NCBI GenBank assembly: GCA_949825045.1
Contig: OX463818.1
Coordinates: 26,552,906 to 26,616,905 of the forward strand
DNA length: 64,000 nt
Direction of reading: 5' to 3'
DNA from: Argyresthia goedartella
Taxonomy: Eukaryota; Arthropoda; Insecta; Lepidoptera; Argyresthiidae
The translations under genes and the position numbers were made by a program. The notes beneath the pieces are model-generated. The model was not told the origin of the DNA and did not search any database. It saw nothing but the letters and a program-made list of their open reading frames with translations. Shown here piece by piece: positions 1 through 9,250 of the stretch (positions are counted from its first letter, which is position 1; each line of letters begins with the position of its first letter).

Positions 1-140
1 TTCAGCAATCAACCTTTCCCATCTTAACTTGGTTTGCAGGAGGAGATCTCTTATTAGAGATAAGCTCATCTTTTACAATATTTTCATGTAATTCTTGTTT
101 TTTATATGTTTTGTGTAATAAAGAAATTATAAATTATGAA
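1..140 (+). repeat. Dispersed repeat, inverted partner of 51719-51855
   Basis: The first 140 bases match the reverse complement of 51719-51855 over nearly their whole length, including the shared words CAGCAATCAACCTTTCCCAT and CTCTTATTAGAGATAAG and a final AATAAAGAAATTAT that resembles a polyadenylation signal and 3' end. It may be the 3' end of a LINE or other transcribed repeat, cut by the window edge. No coding sequence is visible. Confidence 0.6.
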
Positions 141-193
141 ATGCTCAGTGCAAGTTCGAGGTCATTTATCCTGGAACCATATCGTCAGAGCTT

Positions 194-451
194 GACCACC
201 CGTATAGCCGAGTCGGCAGTGACCCTGCCTACGAAGCCAGGGGTCCCGGGTTCGAGTCCCGGTGGGGGCAAATATTTGTTTGACGAGAACGGATGTTGTA
301 CCCTAATCATGGTTGTTTATCTATCTAAGTATAATATTTATCTATATAAGTATGTGTATCGTTGTCTGGTACCCAAGATACAGGGAATCCTAGTTTGGGG
401 CTAGATCAATGTGTGTAAATAGAGTTCAAGGTATTATTATTATTATATATT
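194..451 (+). repeat. tRNA-derived SINE, family A, copy 1
   Basis: The 5' part reads like a tRNA gene with pol III promoter boxes: an A-box-like TAGCCGAGTCGG near 205-216 and a B box GGTTCGAGTCC near 249-259. A non-tRNA body follows (TTTATCTATCTAAGTATAAT and later GGGAATCCTAGTTTGGGG) and the element ends in a TTA-rich microsatellite tail. A nearly full copy in the opposite orientation lies at 11021-11293, and a head fragment at 2276-2320. Pol III transcription and mobilisation by a partner LINE are inferred from the SINE type. It is not a functional tRNA because the body continues far past the acceptor end. Confidence 0.85.
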
Positions 452-843
452 ATGTGCTAGTTACCGATCTCTGATATGGCGAAGAGGATCTCTTGCTATT
501 ACTGGATGTTGGAACATAGTATTGCTTAGTTGTAGTGCCGTCGACGTTACTTGGTTTTGCACCGTTTAACACTCTTCTCTCATCTTGGCTTGTCGCCGCA
601 ATTCTGTATCTCAATGTGGTGGGTTGTCTTCAAAACTATTGACTTGCGGTCCACAGTTGAGCTTATGAGGTTGCTGGTGTGCTGCTTTTTTTCCACTGCT
701 GCTTTGTTGGCTGGGGTGTGTGATCGAAGGCAGGAACTATTTCACTGACATCTCGGCATCTTGATGATGCAGTCTTTATGGCGCCTGCTGAGAATCCGCC
801 GCGGAAACATTTTGATGGTGAATACAGGTTTATGGTTCATACA
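452..843. other. No recognisable gene
   Basis: About 390 bases between the SINE and the mariner element. A short open frame (551-748) has no recognisable motif. I see no repeat partner inside this window. Confidence 0.5.
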
Positions 844-845
844 TA

Positions 846-2128
846 GGGCGCACTGTAAGTTTCCGGAACTGGCCACTTACATAAACAATATTTAAAAATT
901 TATTGCAACATTTGAAAATAGAACTCTTTGGCTGTAGAATGCAGTTTGTTTCATCTGACTGCCTTTTGTTTTTACCTTGTGGCGCCATTTAAAAAATTGT
1001 GTGTCTGCATCAACATGGATTTAACTCGGGAAAATTTTCGTAGTATGATTTTCTACGATTTTAAGTGTAATTTGACAGCTCAACAGAGCATCGCTCGGCT
1101 TGAAACAGCTTTTGGCAATGAAGCACCATGCAAGACAACTGTTTATAGCTGGTTTGCAGAATTCAAGCGTGGTCGTATCAATCTCAGTGACAAATCTCGC
1201 GATGGTCGGCCGTCCACCGCTGTGACCAACAAAAACATCGATGCTGTGCGCCGTATGATTGAAACAGACAGGCATATGACCTACCATGAAATTCGCGCAT
1301 CCTTAGAAATAGGCATGAGTCAAATACAATTAATCCTACACAAACATTTGGGTGTGAGAAAGCTGTGCTCGCGGTGGATCCCACACAACTTGACCGAGGC
1401 TCAAAAAATGGACCGCGTCACTTGGTGCAGTGCCATGCTTACCAGATTCAACGAAGGTGCGTCAAATTTGGTGTGGGACATAGTAACAGGTGACGAAACA
1501 TGGATTTATTGCTACGATCCCAAAACAAAGCAGCAATCGAGCGTATGGGTCTTTCAAGATGAGCCGAAACCAACCAAAGTGGCGCGCGTGAAAAGTGCAT
1601 CTAAGCGGATGATTGCTTCTTTTTTTAATAAAACTGGACACGTGGCTACTGTTGCTTTAGAGAATCGTCGTACAGTGAATAGTGACTGGTACACGACCAT
1701 TTGTTTGCCGGAAGTTATTGACGAACTCCGTAAAAATAACCGTAAACGCCGTATCATCCTGCACCACGACAATGCTAGTTCTCACACGGCCAGACAGACA
1801 AACGACTTTTTGAAGGCGAAAAATGTAGAACTCATGAGTCATCCTGCATACAGTCCCGACCTGGCACCTTGTGACTTTTTTCTGTTCCCAAAAATTAAGA
1901 ACCAATTACGCGGTCAACGATTTTCATCACCAGAAGAGGCTGTCGAGGAGTATGAAAAACACGTTTCAGAGGTCACCACAGAGGAGTGGCACAAAAGTTT
2001 TCAAAACTGGTTTCATCGAATGAAAAAGTGCATAGACGCCAAGGGAGATTATTTTGAAAAACAATAAATTAATTTTGTACCTTTAATAGTATTTTTTCAT
2101 ATTCATTCCGGAAACTTACAGTGCGCCC
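846..2128 (+). mobile_element. Complete mariner transposon (DD34D)
   Basis: The element is bounded by perfect 23-bp terminal inverted repeats, starting GGGCGCACTGTAAGTTTCC at 846-868 and its reverse complement at 2106-2128. The left flank is TA, the mariner target; the right flank is CA, so one base of the TA duplication has probably mutated. Total length is 1283 bp, a normal size for a full mariner. It contains one intact transposase gene. Perfect TIRs and an open gene suggest a young, possibly functional copy. Sequence to the right (2136 onwards) recurs at 13507, so the element sits beside an older repeat. Confidence 0.92.
1015..2067 (+). CDS. Mariner transposase, intact 350 aa
   Basis: The likely product cuts and pastes the element at TA sites in the nucleus. 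I chose the ATG at 1015 because the protein then starts like other mariner transposases; the frame stays open upstream to 928 but without family resemblance. Residues 1-110 hold the paired helix-turn-helix DNA-binding region. The linker motif WIPHNLTE is at about 121-128, matching the conserved WVPHEL box. The catalytic triad is complete: D160 in VTGDETW, D252 in HHDN and D287 in LAPCDFF, with 34 residues between the second and third, which defines classical mariners. YSPDLAP is present. Length is normal and there are no internal stops. Activity is not proven by sequence. Confidence 0.95.
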   Translation: MDLTRENFRSMIFYDFKCNLTAQQSIARLETAFGNEAPCKTTVYSWFAEFKRGRINLSDKSRDGRPSTAVTNKNIDAVRRMIETDRHMTYHEIRASLEIGMSQIQLILHKHLGVRKLCSRWIPHNLTEAQKMDRVTWCSAMLTRFNEGASNLVWDIVTGDETWIYCYDPKTKQQSSVWVFQDEPKPTKVARVKSASKRMIASFFNKTGHVATVALENRRTVNSDWYTTICLPEVIDELRKNNRKRRIILHHDNASSHTARQTNDFLKAKNVELMSHPAYSPDLAPCDFFLFPKIKNQLRGQRFSSPEEAVEEYEKHVSEVTTEEWHKSFQNWFHRMKKCIDAKGDYFEKQ

Positions 2129-2135
2129 CACGTAT

Positions 2136-2250
2136 TAAGGTGATACGAAAAAAATATGGGTTTTTTTCGAATCCATTTACTCCACTCCAAAGTCATCTGC
2201 AGATTTAATTTTTGGGTTAACCATTATTAAGATTCTCACAGAAGTGAAAT
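2136..2250 (+). repeat. Dispersed repeat D, copy 1
   Basis: Starts AAGGTGATACGA and shares ATTTACTCCACT, AAAGTCATCT and ATTCTCACAGAAG with 13507-13640. The two copies are diverged and AT-rich. No coding potential is seen; the type of element is unknown. Confidence 0.6.
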
Positions 2251-2275
2251 CTTCATCATCATCATCATCATCATT

Positions 2276-2320
2276 GGCTTCGTAGGTAGGGTCACTGCCG
2301 ACTCGGCCATTCGGGTCATC
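2276..2320 (-). repeat. SINE A head fragment beside an ATC microsatellite
   Basis: This stretch is the reverse complement of the tRNA-like head of SINE family A (ends GGCCATTCGGGTC, as in the copy at 11293). It is abutted on the left by a CAT/ATC triplet run (about 2253-2275). Only the A-box part is kept. Confidence 0.65.
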
Positions 2321-2872
2321 ATGGAGAGGCCTATCCCAGTACGCTGGCCCCAGTGTGCAGTCCAACCATTTCCATACTGCCAAAATTAGTGACAGCTATC
2401 AAAAGCTGCGTGAAGATATTAAGGTATCTCTGGCACCACCCCATCTGAGAAAACTTATGTTATTGTAATATGCACGGCTCTACTGTGGCTTTTCCACCAC
2501 TTTTGGGATAAGACAGTTATATAGAAGGCGTCGAACAATCATGAAACAACATAAATCTTTATTTATTTTCCCTTTGACTGTAGAACTTTTTAAATTGACA
2601 AACATATCATGAACCACGTTAAAACAACTCGCAACAATGCTGGCAAAAAGACGCCATTACATCGCCTCAGGCCATCGGATCACGACAAGAACTTCGCAGA
2701 AGTTGACTTATTTGACTCATCTGTCAATTGGTTCAAACACACCATAAGTAAGCTATTGTTCTCCAAGGTCGAATTTGTGACATTAAATTTTACACCGTAT
2801 AACACTTATATTTATGTAATACCAACTGATGCCTGGGACTTCATCTGCGTGTTCCTAGGAATTTTCATCCTT
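2321..2872. other. No recognisable gene
   Basis: AT-rich spacer. The frame 2609-2908 encodes 99 residues with no recognisable domain and is probably chance. Confidence 0.45.
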
Positions 2873-3025
2873 CTGGTGCAGTCGGATAAAAAGTATGCTT
2901 TATGTTAATCTAGCTCATAGACTATTTCTGTGCTAAATTTCATTCAAATCCGTTCAGCCGTTTTAGCGTGATTGAAGCACAAACACACAAACATCCTAAC
3001 ATCGCTATTTTGACATTTATAATAT
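2873..3025 (+). repeat. Short dispersed repeat with CCGTTCAGCCGTTTT word
   Basis: Contains AATTTCATTCAAATCCGTTC followed by AGCCGTTTTAGCGTGATTGA and an ACAAACA-rich stretch. I recognise this from general knowledge as a very common motif of lepidopteran interspersed repeats. No second copy was found in this window, so the call rests on that recollection. Confidence 0.4.
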
Positions 3026-3137
3026 TATATCTACAAACTATCGATAAATAGTAAACTGTACCGCTTACGATATGACGCGTTATTTTATAAAAAAAGCGTA
3101 AAATTGTGAACTGGTTTAAATATTTAATTGCAAAGGA

Positions 3138-3586
3138 AAGGCTTATGTTTAAACGATTACCAAAAACGCACCTATTTTACTACCAATAAATTCGAAATGA
3201 CTGCCAGAATGGATCCACCAAATTGTGTTTGGATAAATGATCACCAAACTTCTTTTTATGTTTTGTGAACTTAAGTTTATGTTTTAAGTATTTTTTGTTG
3301 TTCTTACATGTTCAACCTAACACGAAGGATAAAGGGGGCTTCGCTTCGCCCCTTTACCCTTCACCTAAGCTACCGCAGTATTTTGCCCTGATATTTTTTG
3401 CTACTTTTGGTGTTCATTTATCCATTTTGGGTAGGAAATTTTTTTTTGGTGATCATTATATTTGTTGCCCAAAGGATTTCCTTTGTTGGTATTTACCAGG
3501 GTGAACACTGCGGTAGCTTAGATGAAGAATAGAGGAGGCGAGCGCAGCGAAGCCCCCGAATAGTCTTCTTGTTAGGTTGACATGAG
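3138..3586 (+). repeat. Repeat family B, copy 1, with inverted second end
   Basis: Left part (3138-3456) runs from AGGCTTATGTTTAAACG through TTGTTGTTCTTACATGTTCA, CCTAACACGAAGGATAAAGG, GCTTCGCTTCGC, ACCTAAGCTACCGCAG and TATTTTGCCCTGATATTT. The right part (3506-3586) repeats the core in inverted orientation (ACTGCGGTAGCTTAG ... GTTAGGTTGACATG), so the unit can fold on itself. Other copies: 9158-9250, 9813-9935, 15774-16075 (minus), 38078-38195 and 62945-63010 (minus). No coding sequence, so it must be non-autonomous; the mobilising family is unknown. Confidence 0.7.
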
Positions 3587-4791
3587 AACTAACGCGTTAG
3601 TTTATAAACTAACGGTTTTGAAAATCTTACGGTGACATATATATTACTTAATATAGTTGGATTCACATTGCGGTACTTGATTTTCATTGTTGCACCTTTT
3701 ATACAAATTTTTGGTACAGTTCTGTTATGATTCTGTGATCGGAGATGATTAGTTACACTGGGTTTGTTGCTCAGTAGGAGTTCACTTTCGTCTACCACTT
3801 AACTCACAAGTGGGATACTCTGAGGGATTAGTAAGATTTTAAGTTATTGTATATTTATCCTCTCTTTTATTTTTGTACTGAAACTGGTCCTGTTGTAACC
3901 TCTGAATAAATAAATCAATCAATCAAGATACTGGACTTTCGAAGCGGCTGTAACTTTTTACTTCGATTCATTAGAGTCTTGCTGCCTTACAATAACGTAT
4001 TGAGATTAACCAGGACTTTATTCTAAACTGGATTAGAAGGTACTTCACTCTGGGCCCATTATTTATTTATTTATTCCATCTTAGTGTACAACTTTACAGA
4101 TAATAATCCAAGTCGTTATACACAGCACAAAATCTAAAAAAAAACATGATAAAAATACAATTTGCACAATGTCAATAAATAAAATTAGAATAATGTCAAT
4201 AAAATAAAATTATATTAATATCAGATAGAATTTCGATACAATCAAAATACAATTTGCTTATCAACATCACCCAACATAATGTCAATAAAATAAAATTAGA
4301 TTAATGTCAATAAAATAAAATTAGATCAATTGCAGATAACATTTCAATACAATGAGTTTAAATTATGACCATTTCTCTGTAGTTAGCTGATTACATATCA
4401 CTTGTATAATATGTTGATACAGTGCAACGCATTATTTATAGGTCCAAGGTCCAAATACTTATGTAAATCATGATCATATTGTCATTTGATCATACATCAA
4501 ATAGTTGGGTTCGAGTTTCGAAATTGTCTGCTAATAGCAGATTTATCACATTTGCGTTCGTCAACTAACGACCAACTATCCAGTCATATGAGATTCTTGC
4601 TAATAGAGGAATCCCTATGATTTATAGATTAAAGTTCGATTTACACACATCAGTGATGGCTCCGATCCGAGTTCCGACACCGTGCCCGCTCCGTTCCGTA
4701 TCGTTGATAATTATTGTTTCATTTGACGACTTCCGACTTTCAGACAAAACACTTTACTAGTTTTTTTTAGTTACTTTCATTGTGTCAGGTC
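3587..4791. other. AT-rich spacer with local 25-bp repetition
   Basis: No gene. Between about 4168 and 4330 a 25-bp AT-rich unit (TTAATGTCAATAAAATAAAA plus five bases) recurs several times with variation, twice in direct succession near 4278-4327. Nothing else recognisable. Confidence 0.5.
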
Positions 4792-5489
4792 TAGGGAATG
4801 TAATCCTGATCCCACGGGATTCCGAGGCAATATACGGGATCAATCCCGAACCGAAAAATCCGACGAGATTATCGGGATTTTCGGGATTGATGAGCAGCTC
4901 CCAGATTACGTGTAGATAGAGTATATAGTGTGGAATAGAGGCCAATATTTAGAATTCGCCTACAATTGTTTACTTTCATTGGTCCCTACCAGGGTCGAGT
5001 CCGAGGGGGCATTTTCAGCTGCTGGTTACCTAGCATCTGAAATAAGATGCCGCCTAACAGATAAAACTATCGACATGCTATGCTTCCTTCGAAGTCATTT
5101 TCAAAATCACCCGAATTAAGGGAGTGTTTTTTTTTAGTGGTTTATGCCATTTAACTATAGTTTATCAGATTAATGATAAAAAAATATTTTGAATAAAATT
5201 TGTGTACTTTATTTATCTACCTAACATAGTGATAAAACTACCACTAACTAACTCTACCGACTGATTGGAAAGCAGCTTACAATCTTACAAATCTTTAACG
5301 CAATGATTAATAATGTTCATTTTATTAATATTTTTGCCATAAAAACTCAAGGCGTTGTCGTTAATGGGTTATTAAACTCTAAAACAAAACAAAAATACAA
5401 ATGTGTTCGGGATCCCGATCCCTAAGGATCCCGCGGGATCGAAAATTCTAATACCGAGGGATCCCGAAAGTTCGGGATTGCATTCCCTA
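4792..5489 (+). mobile_element. Internally deleted hAT transposon with target-site duplication
   Basis: Terminal inverted repeats begin TAGGGAATGTAATCC at 4792 and end GGATTGCATTCCCTA at 5489. The flanks carry an 8-bp duplication, GTCAGGTC at 4784-4791 and GTCAGGTT at 5490-5497 (7 of 8), the size typical of hAT elements. Both subterminal regions are rich in GGGATC/GATCCC words, typical transposase-binding clusters. At 698 bp it keeps only the last part of a transposase gene and must have depended on an autonomous partner. Confidence 0.88.
4928..5119 (+). pseudogene. hAT transposase C-terminal (dimerisation) remnant
   Basis: The translation carries the hAT C-terminal signature: a leucine/valine-rich stretch, then RVESEGAFSAAGYL and RCRLTDKTIDMLCFLRSH, corresponding to the family pattern S-x-E-R-x-F-S-x-x-G ... 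R-x-x-L ... L-x-F-L. The catalytic core and DNA-binding zinc finger are absent, so the internal deletion removed most of the gene while leaving the TIRs. It cannot encode an active enzyme. Confidence 0.85.
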
Positions 5490-5619
5490 GTCAGGTTCTT
5501 TGGTATCCTATGTTATACTATGGACCTAGTTTGATTTGTGTATGATTGCCCTCTGATATTTATTTATTTATTATTTAATGTGGGGGAAAACAGCGGGTAT
5601 TCAATATATTTTATATTAA

Positions 5620-5905
5620 AGAAAAGAGCTATTCGAGCCATTTAAAATTTAAAACACACAGAGAGATTAAGATATATTTTTAAACAAATTGACATACTAA
5701 CTGAAGCAAGACAATTTATTTTCGAAAACATAATGTATGTTCGCAAGAATCTATCAAACATTTCTAAGATTAGGCTTAGCGATAGCGATGTTAACCCAAG
5801 AAATAATTATTGCACCCCGGTTTAGACTCGCGAAAGTTAGTAATTCCTTCAAGGGTCAATGAATTCTCATCTATAGAAGGATACCTCTGGCGATTTTGAA
5901 ATTGC
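5620..5905 (+). pseudogene. LINE reverse transcriptase C-terminal relic
   Basis: The frame from about 5622 reads KRAIRAI, then a stop, then NLKHTERLRYIF, ILTEARQFIFENIMYVRKNL, and further on RLAKVSNSFKGQ. These are the conserved C-terminal segments of CR1/L2/Jockey-group LINE ORF2 proteins, downstream of the polymerase palm. Stops and small shifts make it a relic. No polymerase motifs survive because of 5' truncation. Confidence 0.75.
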
Positions 5906-6111
5906 TTAAAAAATTAAATTGTGTCTAAAAAGGTATATCACAATTTTCAAGATTAAATAAATGGCAAGAGTGCATGCTGTCCTTAATTTAACTCAACAAA
6001 CACAGAACTCGCCTAATAATATTGTAATAACATATTATTTATAATAATTAATATGTAAAATCTGTACTAGTTAAAAACAATCAATTTTTAAAAGAGATCT
6101 AAAAATCATCC

Positions 6112-6497
6112 TTCGCCTTTCTACTTCCACAGTGGTCCAGTATAACATGCTTCGCCTTTCTACTTCCACAGTGGTCCAGTATAACATGCTTCGCCTTTCT
6201 ACTTCCACAGTGGTCCAGTATAACATGCTTCGCCTTTCTACTTCCACAGTGGTCCAGTATAACATGCTTCGCCTTTCTACTTCCACAGTGGTCCAGTATA
6301 ACATGCTTCGCCTTTCTACTTCCACAGTGGTCCAGTATAACATGCTTCGCCTTTCTACTTCCACAGTGGTCCAGTATAACATGCTTCGCCTTTCTACTTC
6401 CACAGTGGTCCAGTATAACATGCTTCGCCTTTCTACTTCCACAGTGGTCCAGTATAACATGCTTCGCCTTTCTACTTCCACAGTGGTCCAGTATAAC
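6112..6497 (+). repeat. 39-bp tandem array, ten units
   Basis: The unit begins TTCGCCTTTCTACTTCCACA and ends CAGTATAACATGC. Starts are at 6112, 6151, 6190, 6229, 6268, 6307, 6346, 6385, 6424 and 6463; the last lacks the final ATGC. By eye all units are identical. Because 39 is a multiple of three, long stop-free frames of 13-residue repeats appear on both strands; these are artefacts of the repeat. It is not a CRISPR array because there are no unique spacers. The unit arose from the 3' UTR of the surrounding LINE. Confidence 0.97.
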
Positions 6498-6577
6498 GAA
6501 GAGGCAAAAATGGAGTTTTCTAAACATATTTTAATTTACAGGAAATTTAGAAATTTTGAAGTTGAACTTGAGCTTCT

Positions 6578-6770
6578 GTTGCGCTGCCGTTAGAGGCCCT
6601 GCCTCCCCAGCGAGATGTCCCGGGTTCGAATCCTCGCTAGGGAGGAAGAAAATCCGTTTTGGATGTTTATATGTGCGTGACGTCACTCGCTGTTTCTGGT
6701 TTCCACGACACAGGTTATCCTAGTGTGGTGCATATTTACAAATGTTTATATTTGTACTTTATCTTAGTTT
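6578..6770 (+). repeat. tRNA-derived SINE, family B
   Basis: A B box GGTTCGAATCC lies at about 6623-6633 within a tRNA-like head (CCCAGCGAGATGTCCCGGG ... CTCGCTAGGGAGG). The body contains GTGACGTCACTCGCTG and ends with a segment (ACAGGTTATCCTAGTGTGG ... TTTACAAATG) resembling the tail of SINE A (CAGGGAATCCTAGTTTGGGG ... TGTAAATAG). This suggests the two SINEs borrow the same LINE tail. The A box is not clearly preserved. Confidence 0.65.
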
Positions 6771-7845
6771 AAATCCACAAACTCATCTGACCCGGTGACG
6801 GCGTCGCTAGCGTCAATGGGCTATGAATGAGATTAGCTTACGTCAGTTTGTGGATCTGTACATGTTCACACATGTCAGTATCAGTTTGACAGTACCATCA
6901 CTGGCATTCCTGAGATCTGTTGAGTTGAGACAGAACTGACATGTATGAATTGCAAGCACCGACGCATCGCAGTGTTACGGAACGGAGTGGACGCGGTGCC
7001 GGACCAAATCAACCAAGCCTAGTGCATGGGCATCATAAATGGCAACTACAGCTATTGCAGCAAGAGAGGTAAGGGATTTCTCTATCCGCATACTATCACA
7101 ATTCAAAACTCACAAAGAGTTTATTTCCATAAGAAACACATAGGTTAAACACATTTGGAGAATGTCAAATCTTAAACTAACAGATACATAAGATATAAGG
7201 AAATATAGAACTAAATTTGAATTCCGTCACCTCAATGTTTTAGATGCTGGAGGCAAAGAGGCGACTAGAAACCTCCAGCTTTATACGTTATTTTTTACAG
7301 AATTGGAGCAAACACCTTCCCAAGCTTTCTTGTCTTCTACATAATCTGATATTTTGTAGTATCCGACAGCAAAGCAGTTCTGCAAGCCCTACAAAGCAAC
7401 GCCATCAGTTCTGGGCTTCTATACGAGTGTCACCAAGCCCTGTCAGAGGTATGTAACGTAAAATGAGGTGGTATATTGTCAGAGCCGGGGCCTTTCCTGG
7501 TATCATGTCTTCATAACTCACTACGTACCATGAATATGTCGACCGCAATGGCGGAAAGAGATGAGCCATTACACGTGTAATCAACCATTTACGGTTTGGC
7601 TTGATGTCCGGGATTATTAAGGTATATAGAGGGAAAGTTTTTGGCAGAAAGCTCAATTATTTCGTTGCTATTTTGACATATCCTGGTATCCAAAATCAAA
7701 GTTGAAAGAAGTTCGCATCGGTTTTGTCGTTTTTGTTTTATATGTATATGCCCAAAAGTATTTGGGATATTTAGAAATACCGTGTTCTACTCGAGATATG
7801 TCTCTGAAGCATTTACCAGATAGCCTATCGCATCGTTTGTTTAGG
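6771..7845. other. No recognisable gene
   Basis: Several short frames (for example 7244-7456 and 7702-7932) have no recognisable motif. Two clusters resembling CGGTGCCGG/CCGACACCG at about 6950-7010 and 4660-4710 hint at a further diverged inverted repeat pair, but I could not define ends. Confidence 0.4.
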
Positions 7846-8060
7846 GTTCCATACCCGAACGGTGCCAAACGGGACCCTATTAATAAGCCTCTGCTGTCCG
7901 TCCGTCCGTCCGTCTGTCACCAAAACTGGTGAACTGAAAAAACTCGCCACCAGAGACGCTGCTAACATCGGACCCATAACAATCGACGAGATCTGTCAAA
8001 ATCTATACAAAAATTTGTTTAAACGTAAACTTAAACAAATTTTTGTATAGTTTTTCTATA
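7846..8060 (+). repeat. Repeat family P, 5' half
   Basis: Begins GGTTCCATACCCGAACGG and contains GGGACCCTATTA, then a CTGTCCGTCCGTCCGTC run and CTGTCACCAAAACTGG. It matches the first part of the full copy at 28394-28800. I recognise the type as a very abundant lepidopteran non-autonomous repeat. Its inner part is altered by the hairpin at 8003-8050. Confidence 0.65.
8003..8050. repeat. Perfect inverted repeat, 20-bp arms, 8-nt spacer
   Basis: Arm 1 is 8003-8022 (starts CTATACAAAAATTTG), arm 2 is 8031-8050, its exact reverse complement; the spacer is ACGTAAAC. It lies inside repeat P, and the full copy at 28394-28800 shows no such palindrome in the corresponding region. See the related hairpins at 42060, 53208, 58085 and 59819. 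Confidence 0.9.
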
Positions 8061-8974
8061 GTTTTATCGTAGAATGCCGCATTTTGTGGCAATAGGGTGT
8101 TATAAAAATGGTAATCACCACTTTCCCAAAGATGTTACACTGAGAAAGCTATGGTAAAATGCCCCTATGATTTGAAATTTCAAGGCCTCCTCAAATCCGA
8201 GGCATGGTGTTACTATTTAAGTCACAATGGCTTTCCAACAGTGGTAAATCAATTTTTATGTTATTAGTTTCATGGTCCTGAAGAATTCTAAAGTTACGAT
8301 TCCGGTCAAATGACTCCAGTCTGACTAATAAATATATTATTTATAGATTATGTTTACATGTTTTTGAATACAGAATGCAATATTGAAAACTTGAAAAGTA
8401 GGTGTTACTTCGTATTAATTTTCTTGAAATATACGAAATACAAGCGGAGTTTATTTGACTACTTGTTTTCTAGCATAATTCGTCAATTATTTACCTTCTG
8501 ACTAGTCCGCTTTACGACCTTTTAACGTCTCTCCCCGGGTTTGCAACCCCTCTCTTAACTGCTTCACAGTCCAATTACTATAAATATGTTACTCGCAAAA
8601 ACAGAAACACTACAATTTCACCAAATATCGCAAGAAATAGCCACCGAACCGACAAACCCAAAGGGACAGATTGTTTGTTACCCTCCGGACCATCTGACCA
8701 CCAAGAACTTACCACTGGTGATGATTTGGAACTTGTACATCCCAAATGATTACCAGAGACCAAATAACACGATGGGTCTGACAAATGCAACGCCATCTGT
8801 ATTAATAAGTTTAGCGTTGTCTTCCCCATTTTACATTAAATTTACACATAATTAATAAAGATCGCTAATCAGTCACGAATCAATTATTCAATACTCTTAA
8901 TGTAACTTGACGAAGTACTGCGACAAACTGTGTACCTTTGAAAATATCAACAGCATGTATATGTCGTAGCTAGC
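8061..8974. other. No recognisable gene
   Basis: AT-rich. Overlapping frames at 8578-8855 on both strands have no recognisable domain and are treated as chance. Confidence 0.45.
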
Positions 8975-9085
8975 TACATCGTAGATTTTGATTATTTCAT
9001 GAAATAGCAAACCATGGATTGACTATATCATGAATGGCCAGCCATTTCATGATATAATCAATTATTTCATGAAATGATGAGAAAG
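8975..9085. repeat. Foldback made of ATTTCATGAAAT words
   Basis: Contains three TTTCATGAAAT-type palindromes and a larger inverted pair (ACTATATCATGAATGGCC against ATTTCATGATATAATC), so the segment can form an extended hairpin. Probably a small MITE relic; no target-site duplication identified. Confidence 0.5.
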
Positions 9086-9157
9086 TGTTGCATTTCACGA
9101 CCAAATGTATTTTTAAAAGCATTTGTATTCAGTACTACGTGGTGTTTTTTGTGTTAT

Positions 9158-9250
9158 ACATGTCGACCTAACACAAAGACTTCGGGGGCTTCGCTGCGCT
9201 CGTCCCCTTTAGTCTTCACCTGAGCCACCGCAGTGTTTTGCCCTAAAATA
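9158..9250 (+). repeat. Repeat family B, copy 2 (core only)
   Basis: ATGTCGACCTAACACAAAG, GGGGGCTTCGCTGCGCTCG and CACCTGAGCCACCGCAGTG match the core of family B at 3320-3400. Confidence 0.7.

Larger units (their letters stand above)
5590..6541 (+). mobile_element. 3' end of a CR1/L2-type LINE
   Basis: A 5'-truncated non-LTR retrotransposon. Its coding end is followed by a 3' UTR in which a 39-bp word has been amplified tenfold (6112-6497). The 3' UTR around the array (AAAAGAGATCTAAAAAT before it, GAAGAGGCAAAAATG after it) matches the reverse strand of 63658-63850, where the word is present once and the element ends in a TTGACTA microsatellite. That microsatellite end is missing here; similarity fades near 6541. 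Confidence 0.75.

Noticed and set aside
194..275. A genuine tRNA gene
   Set aside because: A and B boxes are present but the transcript would run on into a SINE body that recurs elsewhere, and the cloverleaf is degenerate.
928..1014. Longer mariner transposase starting at 928
   Set aside because: The extra residues are hydrophobic and unlike mariners; the ATG at 1015 gives the normal length and N-terminus.
3265..3504. 79-aa frame as a small protein gene
   Set aside because: It lies entirely in repeat B, whose other copies do not preserve the frame.
6112..6497. CRISPR-like regular repeat
   Set aside because: Units are directly adjacent with no variable spacers, and the surrounding DNA is eukaryotic transposon sequence.
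6071..6593. Three overlapping long open frames of 13-aa repeats on both strands
   Set aside because: They follow from a 39-bp tandem repeat whose length is divisible by three; no start context, no conservation expected, and the array lies in a LINE 3' UTR.
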